The translations under genes and the position numbers were made by a program. DNA of 64,000 nucleotides from Novosphingobium pentaromativorans US6-1 (GTDB taxonomy: Bacteria > Pseudomonadota > Alphaproteobacteria > Sphingomonadales > Sphingomonadaceae): positions 620,001 to 684,000 of the forward strand of contig NZ_CP009292.1 of assembly GCF_000767465.1 (NCBI RefSeq), in the 5' to 3' direction. The notes below the pieces were generated by a model. The model worked only from the letters and a program-made list of their open reading frames with translations. It ran no database searches and was not told where the DNA came from. Shown piece by piece: positions 26,750-35,987 of the stretch. Each line of letters opens with the position of its first letter. Positions within the stretch are counted from its first letter, which is position 1.

Positions 26750-27264
26750 CTGCCCTGCCCCTCGCCCTGCCGCTGCTCGCCGCGGCCGCAATTCCTTCGA
26801 CCCCCGATCTGGGCCAGGCCGAAGGACGCTGCCGTCCGGGCGAGAGCGGGCCTTCGTTCCTGGTCAGCGTCGATGGACTCAAGGACCGCAAGGGCAGGCT
26901 CAAGCTGGAAGTATACCCGGACAATAACAGGGACTTCCTGGAGGACGACAATATCCTCATCAGCGAAGGCAAGACGTTCCGCCGCGTCGTGGAAACCGTG
27001 CCGCAGTCGGGCACTCCGGTACTCTGCGTTCGCGTGCCGGGGCCAGGCACTTATGCCGTGAGCCTGCTTCACGACCGCGACCAGAACCGCAAGTTCGGAT
27101 GGCGTACGGATGGCATCGGTTTTGCCGGAAATCCGCGCCTGGGCTGGGGCAAGCCCAAGGCCGCCAGGGCCAGCGCTCAGGCCGGGAACGGCCCCACGCC
27201 CATCACCATCGTCCTCAACTACCAGCATGGCCTCGGCGTCGCCCCGCTCGATCGCGCCCGCTAG
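26746..27264 (+). CDS. DUF2141 family exported protein
   Basis: A 172-residue protein that starts with GTG overlapping the preceding stop (GTGA). A signal peptide spans about residues 1-19. The body matches the DUF2141 pattern: LKLEVYPDNNRDFLED, CVRVPGPGTYAVSLLHDRDQNRKFGWRTDGIGFAGNP by position about 50-125 (the D-x-N-x-N/K-F and GxGFSNNP-like motifs). Family members are small periplasmic beta-sandwich proteins of unknown function. Sequence match is good; role unknown. Confidence 0.82.
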   Translation: MTALPLALPLLAAAAIPSTPDLGQAEGRCRPGESGPSFLVSVDGLKDRKGRLKLEVYPDNNRDFLEDDNILISEGKTFRRVVETVPQSGTPVLCVRVPGPGTYAVSLLHDRDQNRKFGWRTDGIGFAGNPRLGWGKPKAARASAQAGNGPTPITIVLNYQHGLGVAPLDRAR

Positions 27265-27280
27265 GAAGGAACACCAGCCG

Positions 27281-28432
27281 ATGAAGATCGTCGATGTCTG
27301 CGCTTTCTATTCGCCCATGGGCGGCGGCGTGCGCACTTATGTGGAACAGAAATTGCTGATCGGCCCCCGGTTGGGACATGAAATCGTGATTATCGCCCCG
27401 GGCGACGAGGACACGGTTATCGAACGCGGACCCGGCGCCCGCATCGTCACCGTCAAGAGCCCGCGCTTTCCGCTCGACCGCAAGTACTGGTATTTTCCCG
27501 CCGCCGAACCCCTTTATGCCGCGCTCGACGCCGAAGCGCCGGACTTCGTAGAGGCAACCTCACCCTGGCGCAGTGCGGGTCTCGTCGCAGAATGGCCGGG
27601 CGCTGCGCCGCGCAGCCTGATCATGCATGCCGATCCCCTGTCGGCCTATGCCTACCGTTGGTTCGGGCAGGTCTTCTCGCGCAAGACCATCGACTGGCAG
27701 TTCTCCGTATTCTGGGAGCACTTGCGCAAGCACAGCCGCAAGTTCGATCACGTCGTCAGCGCCAACAGCGATCTCACCCGGCGCCTGCGCGAAGGCGGCG
27801 TCGCCAATACCACGACGATTGCCATGGGTGTGGAGCCGGGTTGCTTCTCTCCGGAACATCGCGACGCCGCCCTGCGCGCACGGCTTCTGGCCGATTGCGA
27901 CTTGCCGGAAAGCGCCACCCTGCTTCTGGGCGTGGGCCGGCTTGCGCCGGAAAAGCGCTGGCCCATGGTCATCGACGCAGTGAACGCCGCCAGCCAGTGG
28001 GCGCCGATCGGGCTCGTCATGCTCGGTGAAGGGCGCGAAGAGCGCACGATCCTCAAGCACATCTCCGGCAATCCGCATATCCGCCTGTTCCGGCCCGAGC
28101 GTAACCGGCTGACATTCGCAAGGATCATGGCCAGCGCCGATGCACTGGTCCATGGCTGCGAAGCGGAGACCTTCTGCATGGCCGCAGCCGAAGCGAGAGC
28201 CAGCGGGACGCCGGTCATCGTCCCGGATAGCGGCGGCGCAGCCGATCACGCGGCCGGCGGGGCAGGACAGACCTTCGTCTCGGGCAATGCCGCCAGTTGC
28301 GCCCTCGCCATTCGCGACGTCGCTGTCAGCCGCCCGCGTCCGGCCCTGCGCGCCCGCTCCATGGACGAGCATTTCGCCGATCTCTTCGACGCTTACCGGG
28401 CCACGGTAACCGGCGTGCGCAGCGTGGCGTGA
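27281..28432 (+). CDS. Glycosyltransferase, GT4/GT1 family (second)
   Basis: A 383-residue GT-B glycosyltransferase. It opens MKIVDVCAFYSPMGGGVRTYV (1-21), the typical G-G-x-R/G acceptor loop. A C-terminal donor domain follows, with LLGVGRLAPEKRWPMVIDAV (about 212-231), GEGREERTIL and the E-x7-E type block HGCEAETFCMAAAEARASGTPVIVPDSGG (about 288-316). The ATG at 27281 has AAGGAACA upstream and lies 17 nt after the DUF2141 stop. With the first transferase it probably builds a short glycan on a lipid or polymer. Confidence 0.9.
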   Translation: MKIVDVCAFYSPMGGGVRTYVEQKLLIGPRLGHEIVIIAPGDEDTVIERGPGARIVTVKSPRFPLDRKYWYFPAAEPLYAALDAEAPDFVEATSPWRSAGLVAEWPGAAPRSLIMHADPLSAYAYRWFGQVFSRKTIDWQFSVFWEHLRKHSRKFDHVVSANSDLTRRLREGGVANTTTIAMGVEPGCFSPEHRDAALRARLLADCDLPESATLLLGVGRLAPEKRWPMVIDAVNAASQWAPIGLVMLGEGREERTILKHISGNPHIRLFRPERNRLTFARIMASADALVHGCEAETFCMAAAEARASGTPVIVPDSGGAADHAAGGAGQTFVSGNAASCALAIRDVAVSRPRPALRARSMDEHFADLFDAYRATVTGVRSVA

Positions 28433-28439
28433 GCTTCGC

Positions 28440-28901
28440 TCAGATGGGCAGTTCGGTCGTCGACTTGATCTGCGACAGGGCAACCGTGGAGATCACTTCC
28501 TGCACGCCGGGAAGCTGTGAAAGTTCCTCGAAGAAGAAGCGCTCGTAGGCATTGATGTCCCTGGCCACGACACGGATCATGAAATCGACCGCCCCCATCA
28601 GCACATAGCAATCGAGCACCTCGGGAAATTCACGGATCTTGCTGGCGAATTCGTCGAGGTTGGCCCGGCCATGCGCTGTCAGCTTCACCTGAACGAAGAC
28701 ATGCGCGTTGAGCCCTACTTTCTCCCGGTCGACAAGGGCCACGCGCCGCGTGATCACGCCTTCGCGTTCAAGCCGATCGATCCGCCGCCAGCAGGGAGAT
28801 GCGGAAAGCCCCACCCTCTCGGCGATCTGGGCCGTCGTTTGATTCGCGTCGCGCTGGAGTTCGCGGAGAATCTTTTTCTCATATGCATCAAGTTCGATCA
28901 T
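28440..28901 (-). CDS. Lrp/AsnC-family transcriptional regulator
   Basis: A 153-residue feast/famine regulator with an N-terminal HTH (DANQTTAQIAERVGLSASPCWRRIDRL by position 19-45) and a C-terminal RAM ligand domain (VDFMIRVVARDINAYERFF). It is divergent from an amino-acid dehydrogenase gene and most likely controls it in response to a branched-chain or aromatic amino acid, as BkdR- and LdhR-like Lrp proteins do. Its end is convergent with the second glycosyltransferase, only 7 nt away. Confidence 0.93.
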   Translation of the reverse strand: MIELDAYEKKILRELQRDANQTTAQIAERVGLSASPCWRRIDRLEREGVITRRVALVDREKVGLNAHVFVQVKLTAHGRANLDEFASKIREFPEVLDCYVLMGAVDFMIRVVARDINAYERFFFEELSQLPGVQEVISTVALSQIKSTTELPI

Positions 28902-28906
28902 TCTGA

Positions 28907-28928
28907 CCTGATATCCTCAAAATTCAGG
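28907..28928. promoter_or_regulatory. Possible Lrp-type operator
   Basis: CCTGA-N12-TCAGG forms an inverted repeat with an AT-rich centre just upstream of the Lrp-family start, in the region shared with the dehydrogenase. The size and AT centre fit an Lrp half-site pair. The match is weak evidence alone. Confidence 0.3.
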
Positions 28929-29029
28929 CCTGTCCTTCCCATATCGATAGTATCCGCCCGGCAATGAGGAGAGACTTGCCCGCGCGCCTCCGCGATAATT
29001 GCGGGCACATCAACCGGAGCCTTCAAGAG

Positions 29030-30082
29030 ATGACCGCCGCTGCCAGCCACGATTTGCCGCCTGTGGAATATGTCCGCCTGATCGATGAGGCCGCCCGCCT
29101 CGACGGCGTCATCGCCATTCATTCCACTGCACGCGGTCCTGCCGCCGGCGGCTGCCGCCTGTGGAGCTATCCGGATGCCGAGACGATGTTGGCCGATGCA
29201 GCGCGCCTGGCCGAGGGCATGAGCTACAAGAACGCCATGGCCGAACTACCATTCGGCGGCGGCAAATCGGTACTGCGACGCCCGCATGGCGCGTTCGACC
29301 GCCGCATCCTGTTCGAAGCGTTCGGCCGCGAGGTCGAGAAACTGGGCGGCAGGTACGTGACGGCAGAAGACGTCGGCACCGGCGTCGAGGATATGGAATT
29401 CGCAGCCATGCACACCAGCCATGTCGCCGGCCGCACGGCAAGGCCCGGCTTCGCGGGCGGCGATCCCTCCCCCTGGACGGCGCTGGGCGTCTTCGAAGCG
29501 ATGAAGGCATCCGCGCTCTTCGCTTACGGCAGCTCGCTGTCCGGAATGACGATTGCCGTCCAGGGCCTGGGCAGCGTCGGCGCTGAACTGTGTCACATGC
29601 TCGACGGGGCCGGAGCCCGGCTGGTCGTGGCCGACATCGTGACCGAGCGTGCCGCCGGCGTTGCCGACAAGCTCGGCGCCACGGTTGCCGCGGTAGAGGA
29701 GATCGCCGGAGTGGATGCACAGGTCTTTGCGCCCTGCGCGCTGGGCGGCGCACTCGACGACGCTGCGCTTGCCGCGCTCAAGGCCAAGGTCGTCTGCGGC
29801 GCTGCGAACAACCAGCTTGCCGCCCCGCATATCGCCGGGCGCCTGCTGGAAATGGACGTCACATACGCGCCGGACTACGTCGTCAATGCCGGCGGGATCA
29901 TCAATGTTTCGGCTGAATACCTCCATGAAGACGAAAACCAGGTCCGCGCCCGGGTCATGCGCATTGGCCCACGCACGGCCGACATTCTGGAACAAGCGCG
30001 CGATCTGCACCTGCCCTCTTCGCAGGTAGCGAACCGCATAGCCGAGCAATTGATGACGCAGCCGGTCGACGCCGCAGACTGA
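29030..30082 (+). CDS. Leucine/phenylalanine dehydrogenase-type enzyme
   Basis: A 350-residue Glu/Leu/Phe/Val dehydrogenase. The substrate-lysine segment is MSYKNAMAELPFGGGKSVL (about 64-82), with the catalytic region TAEDVGTGVEDM near 111-122. The NAD-binding fold carries the QGLGSVG motif (about 180-186). It deaminates a branched-chain or aromatic amino acid to the 2-oxo acid with NAD, in the cytoplasm. I chose ATG 29030 because it gives the family length; an in-frame ATG at 28964 would add 22 atypical residues and run into the operator region. Divergent from the Lrp regulator. Confidence 0.9.
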   Translation: MTAAASHDLPPVEYVRLIDEAARLDGVIAIHSTARGPAAGGCRLWSYPDAETMLADAARLAEGMSYKNAMAELPFGGGKSVLRRPHGAFDRRILFEAFGREVEKLGGRYVTAEDVGTGVEDMEFAAMHTSHVAGRTARPGFAGGDPSPWTALGVFEAMKASALFAYGSSLSGMTIAVQGLGSVGAELCHMLDGAGARLVVADIVTERAAGVADKLGATVAAVEEIAGVDAQVFAPCALGGALDDAALAALKAKVVCGAANNQLAAPHIAGRLLEMDVTYAPDYVVNAGGIINVSAEYLHEDENQVRARVMRIGPRTADILEQARDLHLPSSQVANRIAEQLMTQPVDAAD

Positions 30083-30110
30083 TGCATCAGATTTACGCGC
30101 TGGTGCCTGG

Positions 30111-30674
30111 TCAGGCGGTCAGCGCGAAAACCGCGGCGAAGGCAATCGCCATGAAAGTCAGCAGACCGAACAGGATCCCCAGCCACTTGCGATAAGGCAG
30201 GTCGTCAGCAACGATCAGATGTTCGGGCAGGTCCGGCATCGGTTCGTCGGGATAAGGCAGGTCCGGCAATTCGTCCGCGCTTTCGCGGCCGCCATTCCAG
30301 GAGGGATGGCGCGATACCAGGTTCGGCCCGCTCACAGCACTTGCCAGAGCCAGCTTCTCGAAAGCGATTGCCATGTTCTGTTCGTCGACGTGGCGAGACA
30401 GGACCTGCATATCGGGATCGTCGTTGGCGTGCCCCGGCAACCGGCGCACCAGTCGGCCGATCTGCGTGTCGAGCGTGTGCAGCCTGTCGATCGCTTCAAG
30501 CGTGCTGCGCCTGTCCCCACTTTTGAGCGCCAATTGCAGGCGGGTGAGCGACAACGTGTTCGCACGGCACAATTGCAGCCCGAGGTGCAGATCCTTGCGC
30601 AGGACTTCGGCTTCGCGGCCCGCTTCAAGCCCGGAAAGGTCATTCTCGCCGTTTCGCGTCGGGCAGGTACTCAC
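30111..30674 (-). CDS. Tail-anchored hypothetical protein (187 aa)
   Basis: I prefer a GTG start at 30674 with GGAGACAAG upstream. The product begins (M)STCPTRNGENDL, has a helical middle (RKDLHLGLQLCRANTLSLTRLQLAL by position), an acidic proline-rich linker (DELPDLPYPDEPMPDLPEH) and one C-terminal membrane helix (last about 22 residues). The single C-terminal anchor suggests it is attached to the inner membrane with its bulk in the cytoplasm. I do not recognise the family. An open frame extends to an ATG at 30764, so the start is uncertain. Confidence 0.6.
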   Translation of the reverse strand: MSTCPTRNGENDLSGLEAGREAEVLRKDLHLGLQLCRANTLSLTRLQLALKSGDRRSTLEAIDRLHTLDTQIGRLVRRLPGHANDDPDMQVLSRHVDEQNMAIAFEKLALASAVSGPNLVSRHPSWNGGRESADELPDLPYPDEPMPDLPEHLIVADDLPYRKWLGILFGLLTFMAIAFAAVFALTA

Positions 30675-30909
30675 GATCTTGTCTCCACTTCGTCCATGCC
30701 CCTGCCACTGCGCATAGTCGCCAGATGCTACGCTCAGGAAGCCCGCATGAGATTGAACGAGCACCGTGCGGGACGTGCTGCCAAGCTAGCGAGCAGGGCA
30801 CAGGACCTCGGACCATCGCCGCAGGAACATCCTGCCGACGAAGCCGCGATTCCTCGCCGCGCGCCACGCATGGGTGACCGTTCTCTTTTTTGGAAAAGTT
30901 GCTCGGGCG

Positions 30910-31110
30910 TCAGGCGCCGATGCGCCAGACCTCGGTCGTATAGCGCCGGATCGTGCAGAGCTTGCGCGCGCCTTCCCACAATTCGGCATTGCGGTGGGGC
31001 GCTTCGGAATAGGCCACGATCAACGCCCCGCTGGCATCCTCTGCCTGAAATTCGATCTTCTTGTCCAGTCCTCGACCGTCATCCGAATATCTCAGCGTAT
31101 AGGTTGCCAT
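30910..31110 (-). CDS. Small hypothetical protein (66 aa)
   Basis: A 66-residue protein (MATYTLRYSDDGRGLDKKIEF by position 1-21) that ends WRIGA. A very strong ribosome site (GGAGGAGAG) lies 4 nt before the ATG at 31110. The beta-rich start and the HRNAELWEGARKLCTIRR helix look like a compact soluble domain. I do not recognise a family; small proteins like this are common in sphingomonads. A longer open frame to 31395 is not supported by a ribosome site. Confidence 0.75.
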   Translation of the reverse strand: MATYTLRYSDDGRGLDKKIEFQAEDASGALIVAYSEAPHRNAELWEGARKLCTIRRYTTEVWRIGA

Positions 31111-31419
31111 GGTCTCTCCTCCATGCTGCGGGACTCGCCCGAGGATACATAGCATAAGATATCGCGCGCCAAGCGCCGATGGTATGTTCTGTGTCGTGCA
31201 AGCGGCAAATCGATGGGGTGGCCCTGCTCGCAAGAATTGCCCGGCCACGATAAGTCCCGGCGCCCCCGCTTGCAGCTGCCGCCGGTTGAATTTTGCTATT
31301 TTCCTGCGCTTTGCTAAGCACCCAAGTGTAAATTCCTCGCCCGCGGCACGGCATGCGCTTGTTCCGCGGTTCGGATAGACTGTTGTGTCCAGCAAGGGGG
31401 ATGCCGGGCCGGGGCTGAC
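31111..31419. other. 309-bp divergent intergenic region
   Basis: This stretch separates the 66-aa protein from the membrane ATPase gene and must hold promoters for both. I see an AT-rich patch near 31287-31320 but no convincing promoter pair, palindrome or open frame. Confidence 0.4.
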
Positions 31420-34400
31420 ATGGTGCTGCGACTTATCAAGTTATGCCTGATCGGGCTGTTCGCCTGCCTCGTCGCGGCGCCGGAAGGGGCGGCCGCGCAG
31501 GTGCAGATTGCCAATCCAGCCAATCCGGAAACGGTATCCGCCGAAGCGAAGGCAGCGCAGCACATTCGCGACCTGATGGCCGGATCGCTCGGTCCCTATG
31601 TAGATGTCGCCGGGCTGTTTTCCTTTTCGCTCACAAGCAGCCAGGCCCCCGCCGCCCATGCCGTCGCCAGGCTGGTAACCGACAACGCCTTCTACGCGCA
31701 GGCAAAGGATGAACCATCGCGCCTGAATGGCCTTTCTGCCGATCAGGCCGAACTGGCCCTTGCGCAGGCAGCTTTCCTGCGCCTGCCGGCCGCTCAACGC
31801 GAAAAACTTCTGCAGGCCCACCAGCAGAGCGTGGCCAGCTACCGCGACAAGCAGAAAACCAACGAGGAGGCGGCGCAGGAGCTTGCCGGACTCCAGCGTG
31901 AACTGAAAGGCCTAAGGGACTTTCTCGAAGGCAAGCCAGCCCCGTCAGCCGTTCTGCGGCTTGGACTGCTGGGCAACAGATCGGAACGGATCGACAGCGC
32001 GCAGCTCGCGACCCTGACGGGCGAGGCCCCTGCACCCGGCCCGAAGCCAAAGGCCGACGCTCCGATCGAAACCAGGATCGCCTGGCTGCGCCAGCAGGTC
32101 GCCGCCGCCAAGGCCGAAGTGTTGCAGCTTCAGCCCTCGACACTGGCCCGGCTCGAGGCCGCATCGGGCGTAAGTTCGGGAACGGCGGACGAGATCGCGA
32201 GCGCCGACGCCTTGCTCGACGTTGCCAAGTCGCAGCTCAGCGATGCGGCCAAGGCCGCTCTCAATGCCGCCAGCGAGCAGGAGCGCCTGATCGCGAACGA
32301 ACAGGCCCGGCTGCTGCGCACCAAGAGCATTCAGGCCGCGTTTCGCGCGCGGCTTGCCAGAGCCAAGGCGGAACCGGACAGCATTCTGGAATCCGCCCTT
32401 AGCTGGCGCCGCCGCATCCAGGAGCTGGCCGCGATTGGCGACGGACGAGACGAACAGGCCGACGCGATCTACGGCGAGCTCGTTTCCGAATTGAGCCGCA
32501 TCCGCAAGGAATTGCGCAAGGCGCTGGATACCGGAGAAGAGGCACAGAGCCGCACCTTGGTGCCCCAGCCGCTCGATCCGGCACTGCCCGAGGAGCTGGC
32601 CGCGACCCGGAAACTTCGCGAGCAGAAGGCCGAACTTTCGCGCGCCGCGGCCGCGTTGCAAAGCACCTATGCCGATGAACTGTGGGCCAAGCGCCGGGCG
32701 CTCCACGATGCGATGGTCCTGCTCAATGGCGAGCGTCTCGCACTCCTGTCATCGCTCAGCCCATTCCGCCGCGCGCAAGTGACCGGATTCGGCGCGGACG
32801 GCGTTGCGCAGGTCCGGCGAGAGATTTCCGAGATCGTCCTCGAGCTGCGCTTCAGCCTGCAATCATGGCGTCAGACCCTGCAGCACATCGCGCAGCCCTT
32901 CAAGCAGCCGACTCCCGCCTTCGTGCTTGCATTGCTGCGCCTCTTCGCGATCGCCCTCGTCTTCAGCTGGTGGCGCCGCCACGGCGATCCGATCCTGCGG
33001 CGCGCCCAGGCCGAAGCACAGGCCAGGCGCCCGCGCACATTGGCCAGCGGACTGCAAGTCGGACTGCTCGAATACTGGCGCCGGGTGCGCAGGCCGCTCG
33101 ACTGGCTGATCCTGACCATTCTGGTCTGGTGGCTGCTTCCGGAAGGGCTTGAGATACCCGGCCTCTCCTTCGTCTGGATCGTCCTGCTCTGGTCGCTCAC
33201 GACCGTTCTGGTCGTCAATCTCGTCGATCAACTCGCGCGCGGTCGCGGCAAGGACGATCCGCGCGCCCGGCTGCGCTGGAATTCGTTGCGGCTGATAGCC
33301 GGCAGCCTGCTGGCCGTGGGCCTGCTGCTGAACCTGACCAGTGCCAGCGTCGGCAAGGGCGCCATGTACAACTGGGTCTTCACGGTGGCCCTGCTGCTGG
33401 TCCCGGCCATCCTTGTCACATTGGCCAACTGGTGGCGCGCCCGCATCGTGGCTCTCGCTCGTTCCGAGGCGCGCGACAGTTCGCTGCTGGGCTGGGTTTC
33501 GCACGATCCGGGCGGACTGGGCGGACTGCTGGGACGGATCGCCGCAGGCGCCCTGCTGTTGCTGCGGGGGCTGCGTTCGATCATTGCCCGGCGGATGCGC
33601 GACCTGGCGCTTGTGCGCGAGCTGTTCGAACAGCGGGCGCGAGTCCAGGCCGCCCGGCAAGTGGCCGAGGACAAGGCCAGCGGCCGCTTCCACCGTCCTT
33701 CGCCGCAGGTTCTCGAGTGCCTCGATCCGCACCGCCTGCCGATGGAATTGCGCAGCGGAAAGGACCGGCCCGGCGGCACCGGCTTGCCCGAACTCATGCC
33801 CGGGACCATCACCCTCGTCGTCGGCGAGCGCGGGCTGGGCAAGTCCTCGTTCCTGCGGGACCTCTCGGAAAAGCACGAGAACAGCGGCAAGGTCGTGCGC
33901 CTCTCGGTCGGCCCCGAAGGGCTTGCCGGACTGCTGGACGACTTGCACGAGGCGCTGGGCACACAGCGGCCACCCGGCGATTCCAATGAGCTGGCGCGGC
34001 ATCTGGCGATGCAGGAAACGCCGTGCGTGATCACCGTCGATGACCTGCAGCGGCTGGTGATCCCCGCGATCGGCGGACTTGCCGCCATCGACACACTGAT
34101 CGCCATGGCAAGGGCCAGCGGCGACACCTGCCGCTGGGCCTTCACGATCGGAGAAGATGCCTGGAACTTCCTGCAGCGCGCACGGGTCGATCGGGTTCTT
34201 TTCGATGCGGTCATAAGACTGCCGCACTGGCCGGCAGCCGACTTGCGCGCATTGATTGAAAGGCGATCCGCTCAAGTCGGCCTCGAACCGGACTTCTCGG
34301 CGATGATCGACGACGGCGTCTTCGAACTGGGCGAAGAATTGACGGTAGAGGAACGCAAGAAGCGCGGCTACTTCGACCGGCTTGCGGAATATGTGAACGG

Positions 34401-34752
34401 AAATCCCGCCATCGCGCTCGACTACTGGAGACAATCGCTGTTCGTCGACGGAGTGGACCAGAAAGTCGTCGTGCGCACCTTCGATGCACCGGCCGTCGAT
34501 CGGCTGGCCGCCCTTCCCCTGCCTACGCTCTTCGTCCTGCGTGCGATCATGCGGATGGACATGGCCGGCGTCGCCTCGATCCAGTCAAGCACCGACCTGT
34601 CGACCTCCGTCGTCACCGACGCGCTTCGCAGCCTGCAGCTTCTGGGCGTCATCGTGAACCACGCGGGACTGTACCAGATCACGCTGCACTGGTGGATGGA
34701 AGTGACACGGCTGCTCCTGCGGCAGAATCTGACTGTGCGAGGGATCAAATGA
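31420..34752 (+). CDS. Large membrane protein with MscK-like N-terminus and C-terminal AAA/STAND-type ATPase
   Basis: A 1110-residue inner-membrane protein. It has a signal peptide (1-27) and a long charged coiled-coil-rich periplasmic region (about 50-480). Membrane helices follow near 497-517, 559-577, 581-603, 623-644, 647-672 and possibly 702-718. A cytosolic P-loop ATPase comes next: Walker A G802-E-R-G-L-G-K808-S809 and Walker B CVITVDD at 869-875. The C-terminal 70 residues look like a winged helix (LFVLRAIMRMD, VVTDALRSLQLLGVI). The N-terminal half resembles the periplasmic and membrane part of MscK/KefA channels but lacks an MscS pore domain. That domain is supplied by the next gene, whose ATG overlaps this stop (ATGA). 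I infer an ATP-controlled partner for the channel. Confidence 0.75.
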   Translation: MVLRLIKLCLIGLFACLVAAPEGAAAQVQIANPANPETVSAEAKAAQHIRDLMAGSLGPYVDVAGLFSFSLTSSQAPAAHAVARLVTDNAFYAQAKDEPSRLNGLSADQAELALAQAAFLRLPAAQREKLLQAHQQSVASYRDKQKTNEEAAQELAGLQRELKGLRDFLEGKPAPSAVLRLGLLGNRSERIDSAQLATLTGEAPAPGPKPKADAPIETRIAWLRQQVAAAKAEVLQLQPSTLARLEAASGVSSGTADEIASADALLDVAKSQLSDAAKAALNAASEQERLIANEQARLLRTKSIQAAFRARLARAKAEPDSILESALSWRRRIQELAAIGDGRDEQADAIYGELVSELSRIRKELRKALDTGEEAQSRTLVPQPLDPALPEELAATRKLREQKAELSRAAAALQSTYADELWAKRRALHDAMVLLNGERLALLSSLSPFRRAQVTGFGADGVAQVRREISEIVLELRFSLQSWRQTLQHIAQPFKQPTPAFVLALLRLFAIALVFSWWRRHGDPILRRAQAEAQARRPRTLASGLQVGLLEYWRRVRRPLDWLILTILVWWLLPEGLEIPGLSFVWIVLLWSLTTVLVVNLVDQLARGRGKDDPRARLRWNSLRLIAGSLLAVGLLLNLTSASVGKGAMYNWVFTVALLLVPAILVTLANWWRARIVALARSEARDSSLLGWVSHDPGGLGGLLGRIAAGALLLLRGLRSIIARRMRDLALVRELFEQRARVQAARQVAEDKASGRFHRPSPQVLECLDPHRLPMELRSGKDRPGGTGLPELMPGTITLVVGERGLGKSSFLRDLSEKHENSGKVVRLSVGPEGLAGLLDDLHEALGTQRPPGDSNELARHLAMQETPCVITVDDLQRLVIPAIGGLAAIDTLIAMARASGDTCRWAFTIGEDAWNFLQRARVDRVLFDAVIRLPHWPAADLRALIERRSAQVGLEPDFSAMIDDGVFELGEELTVEERKKRGYFDRLAEYVNGNPAIALDYWRQSLFVDGVDQKVVVRTFDAPAVDRLAALPLPTLFVLRAIMRMDMAGVASIQSSTDLSTSVVTDALRSLQLLGVIVNHAGLYQITLHWWMEVTRLLLRQNLTVRGIK

Positions 34753-35672
34753 CGATGTCGAGGACGCCTGGACGCTGCGCGCTTGTGGTCGCGGGCCTGG
34801 CCGTGCCCCTGAGTGCAGCCCATGCTCAGGCTGAGTTCGATGCCGACACCATCGGTAAGCTGGCGGACATCGTGCGCTGGAGCGGGGCGATAACCTCGCT
34901 CTTCGTGATTGGCGGGGCCTGGGCTCTCCTGCGCCTGCTTTCACGGTTCGTTTCGGCTTTCGGCAGCGAGTTTTCCTCCCGTCGCCTGACGCTGCAGAAG
35001 ATCAACACGCTGGGCCAGTTCGTCATCTACGTGGCGACAACCGTGCTCGTCCTGCTGCTCTCGTTCCGCTTCGACGAAACGACGCTTGCGGTCATTGGCG
35101 GCACGATTGCGGTTGCCGTGGGCTTTGCAATGAAGGACCTGGTCGCTTCGTTCATTGCCGGCGTCATCGTCATGCTCGACCGACCGTTCCAGGTCGGCGA
35201 CCGCGTCGCTTTCGGCGGCGAATACGGCGATATCACGGCTATCGGCCTGCGCTCGGTTCGAATGCAGACACTTGACGACAACACGATCACGATCCCCAAC
35301 AGCAAGTTCCTGAGCGAGATCACGTCCTCCGGCAATTACGGGGCCCTCGACATGCAAGTCGTGATGGATTTCTATATCGCCCCGGGCCAGGACATCGATC
35401 GCGCTTACGAGATCGTCAACGAAGCGGCGCTGTCCAGCCGCTTTGTCTTCCTTGCCAAGCCGGTGACGGTCCTCGTGAAGCAGTGGGTTTCCGACTATCT
35501 CGTCGGCGTTCGATTTCGCCTCAAGGCCTATGTCCTCGATACCCGTTTCGAAAAGGCCTTTGAATCCGACGTAAATCTGCGCGTCCTGCGGGCCTTCGAG
35601 GCCGAAGGCATCGAAGTGCCGGGGGCATCCGGAACCGGCCTCGCCGCGCCGGAACGGGCGGGGCGTGAGTAA
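34749..35672 (+). CDS. MscS-family mechanosensitive channel
   Basis: A 307-residue channel with a signal-like N-terminus (1-26) and helices near 38-60 and 80-105. The MscS pore helix and beta domain follow: TLAVIGGTIAVAVGFAMKDLVASFIAG by position about 112-138, then RPFQVGDRVAFGG, GDITAIGLRSVRM and TIPNSKF. These are the canonical MscS signatures. It gates ions and solutes on membrane tension. The start overlaps the ATPase gene (ATGA), so the two proteins are made together and probably interact. Shorter than MscK; the missing periplasmic part appears to be in the partner. Confidence 0.93.
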   Translation: MTMSRTPGRCALVVAGLAVPLSAAHAQAEFDADTIGKLADIVRWSGAITSLFVIGGAWALLRLLSRFVSAFGSEFSSRRLTLQKINTLGQFVIYVATTVLVLLLSFRFDETTLAVIGGTIAVAVGFAMKDLVASFIAGVIVMLDRPFQVGDRVAFGGEYGDITAIGLRSVRMQTLDDNTITIPNSKFLSEITSSGNYGALDMQVVMDFYIAPGQDIDRAYEIVNEAALSSRFVFLAKPVTVLVKQWVSDYLVGVRFRLKAYVLDTRFEKAFESDVNLRVLRAFEAEGIEVPGASGTGLAAPERAGRE

Positions 35673-35987
35673 ACGGACCACACATTGACCTTGAGGTAAG
35701 ACGGGCTTCAAATAAGTTGAAGTGATACTTCTGACATAAATAACCCCGTATCTACAGCGTCGAAATTCAGCATATCAAGTCAATGTGTTCAAAAGTGTCC
35801 ATTCGTACATAGAAAAACCGTTCCGGAACCTTTGGGATAATTGACGGTTTCCTGCTTAGGTCGTCGTCACCTCCCCTTGCAAGACGCGAAGAGTGGCGAC
35901 GACTTGTGTTATGCGGGCCGTGAGTAAAGCGCTCATCCTGCTGCAAACAACAATGTCGAGCACGCAAGACTGATCGTCGGGAGACTT
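35673..35987. other. 315-bp intergenic region
   Basis: Contains a small 6-bp inverted repeat CTTCAA-N5-TTGAAG at 35706-35722 just after the channel gene, too weak and without a U run to call a terminator. It also holds the possible stress promoter listed separately. AT content is higher than around it. No supported gene. Confidence 0.4.
35825..35849 (+). promoter_or_regulatory. Possible general-stress (EcfG-type) promoter
   Basis: GGAAC at 35825-35829 is followed 16 nt later by GGTT, one mismatch from the GGAAC-N16-CGTT pattern of alphaproteobacterial EcfG promoters. It lies about 140 nt upstream of the lipoprotein gene. GGAAC is also half of a GTTCCGGAAC palindrome, so the match may be coincidental. 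Confidence 0.25.

Noticed and set aside
32863..34434. A 523-codon open frame on the minus strand.
   Set aside because: Antisense of the membrane ATPase gene; glutamine- and histidine-rich shadow without motifs.
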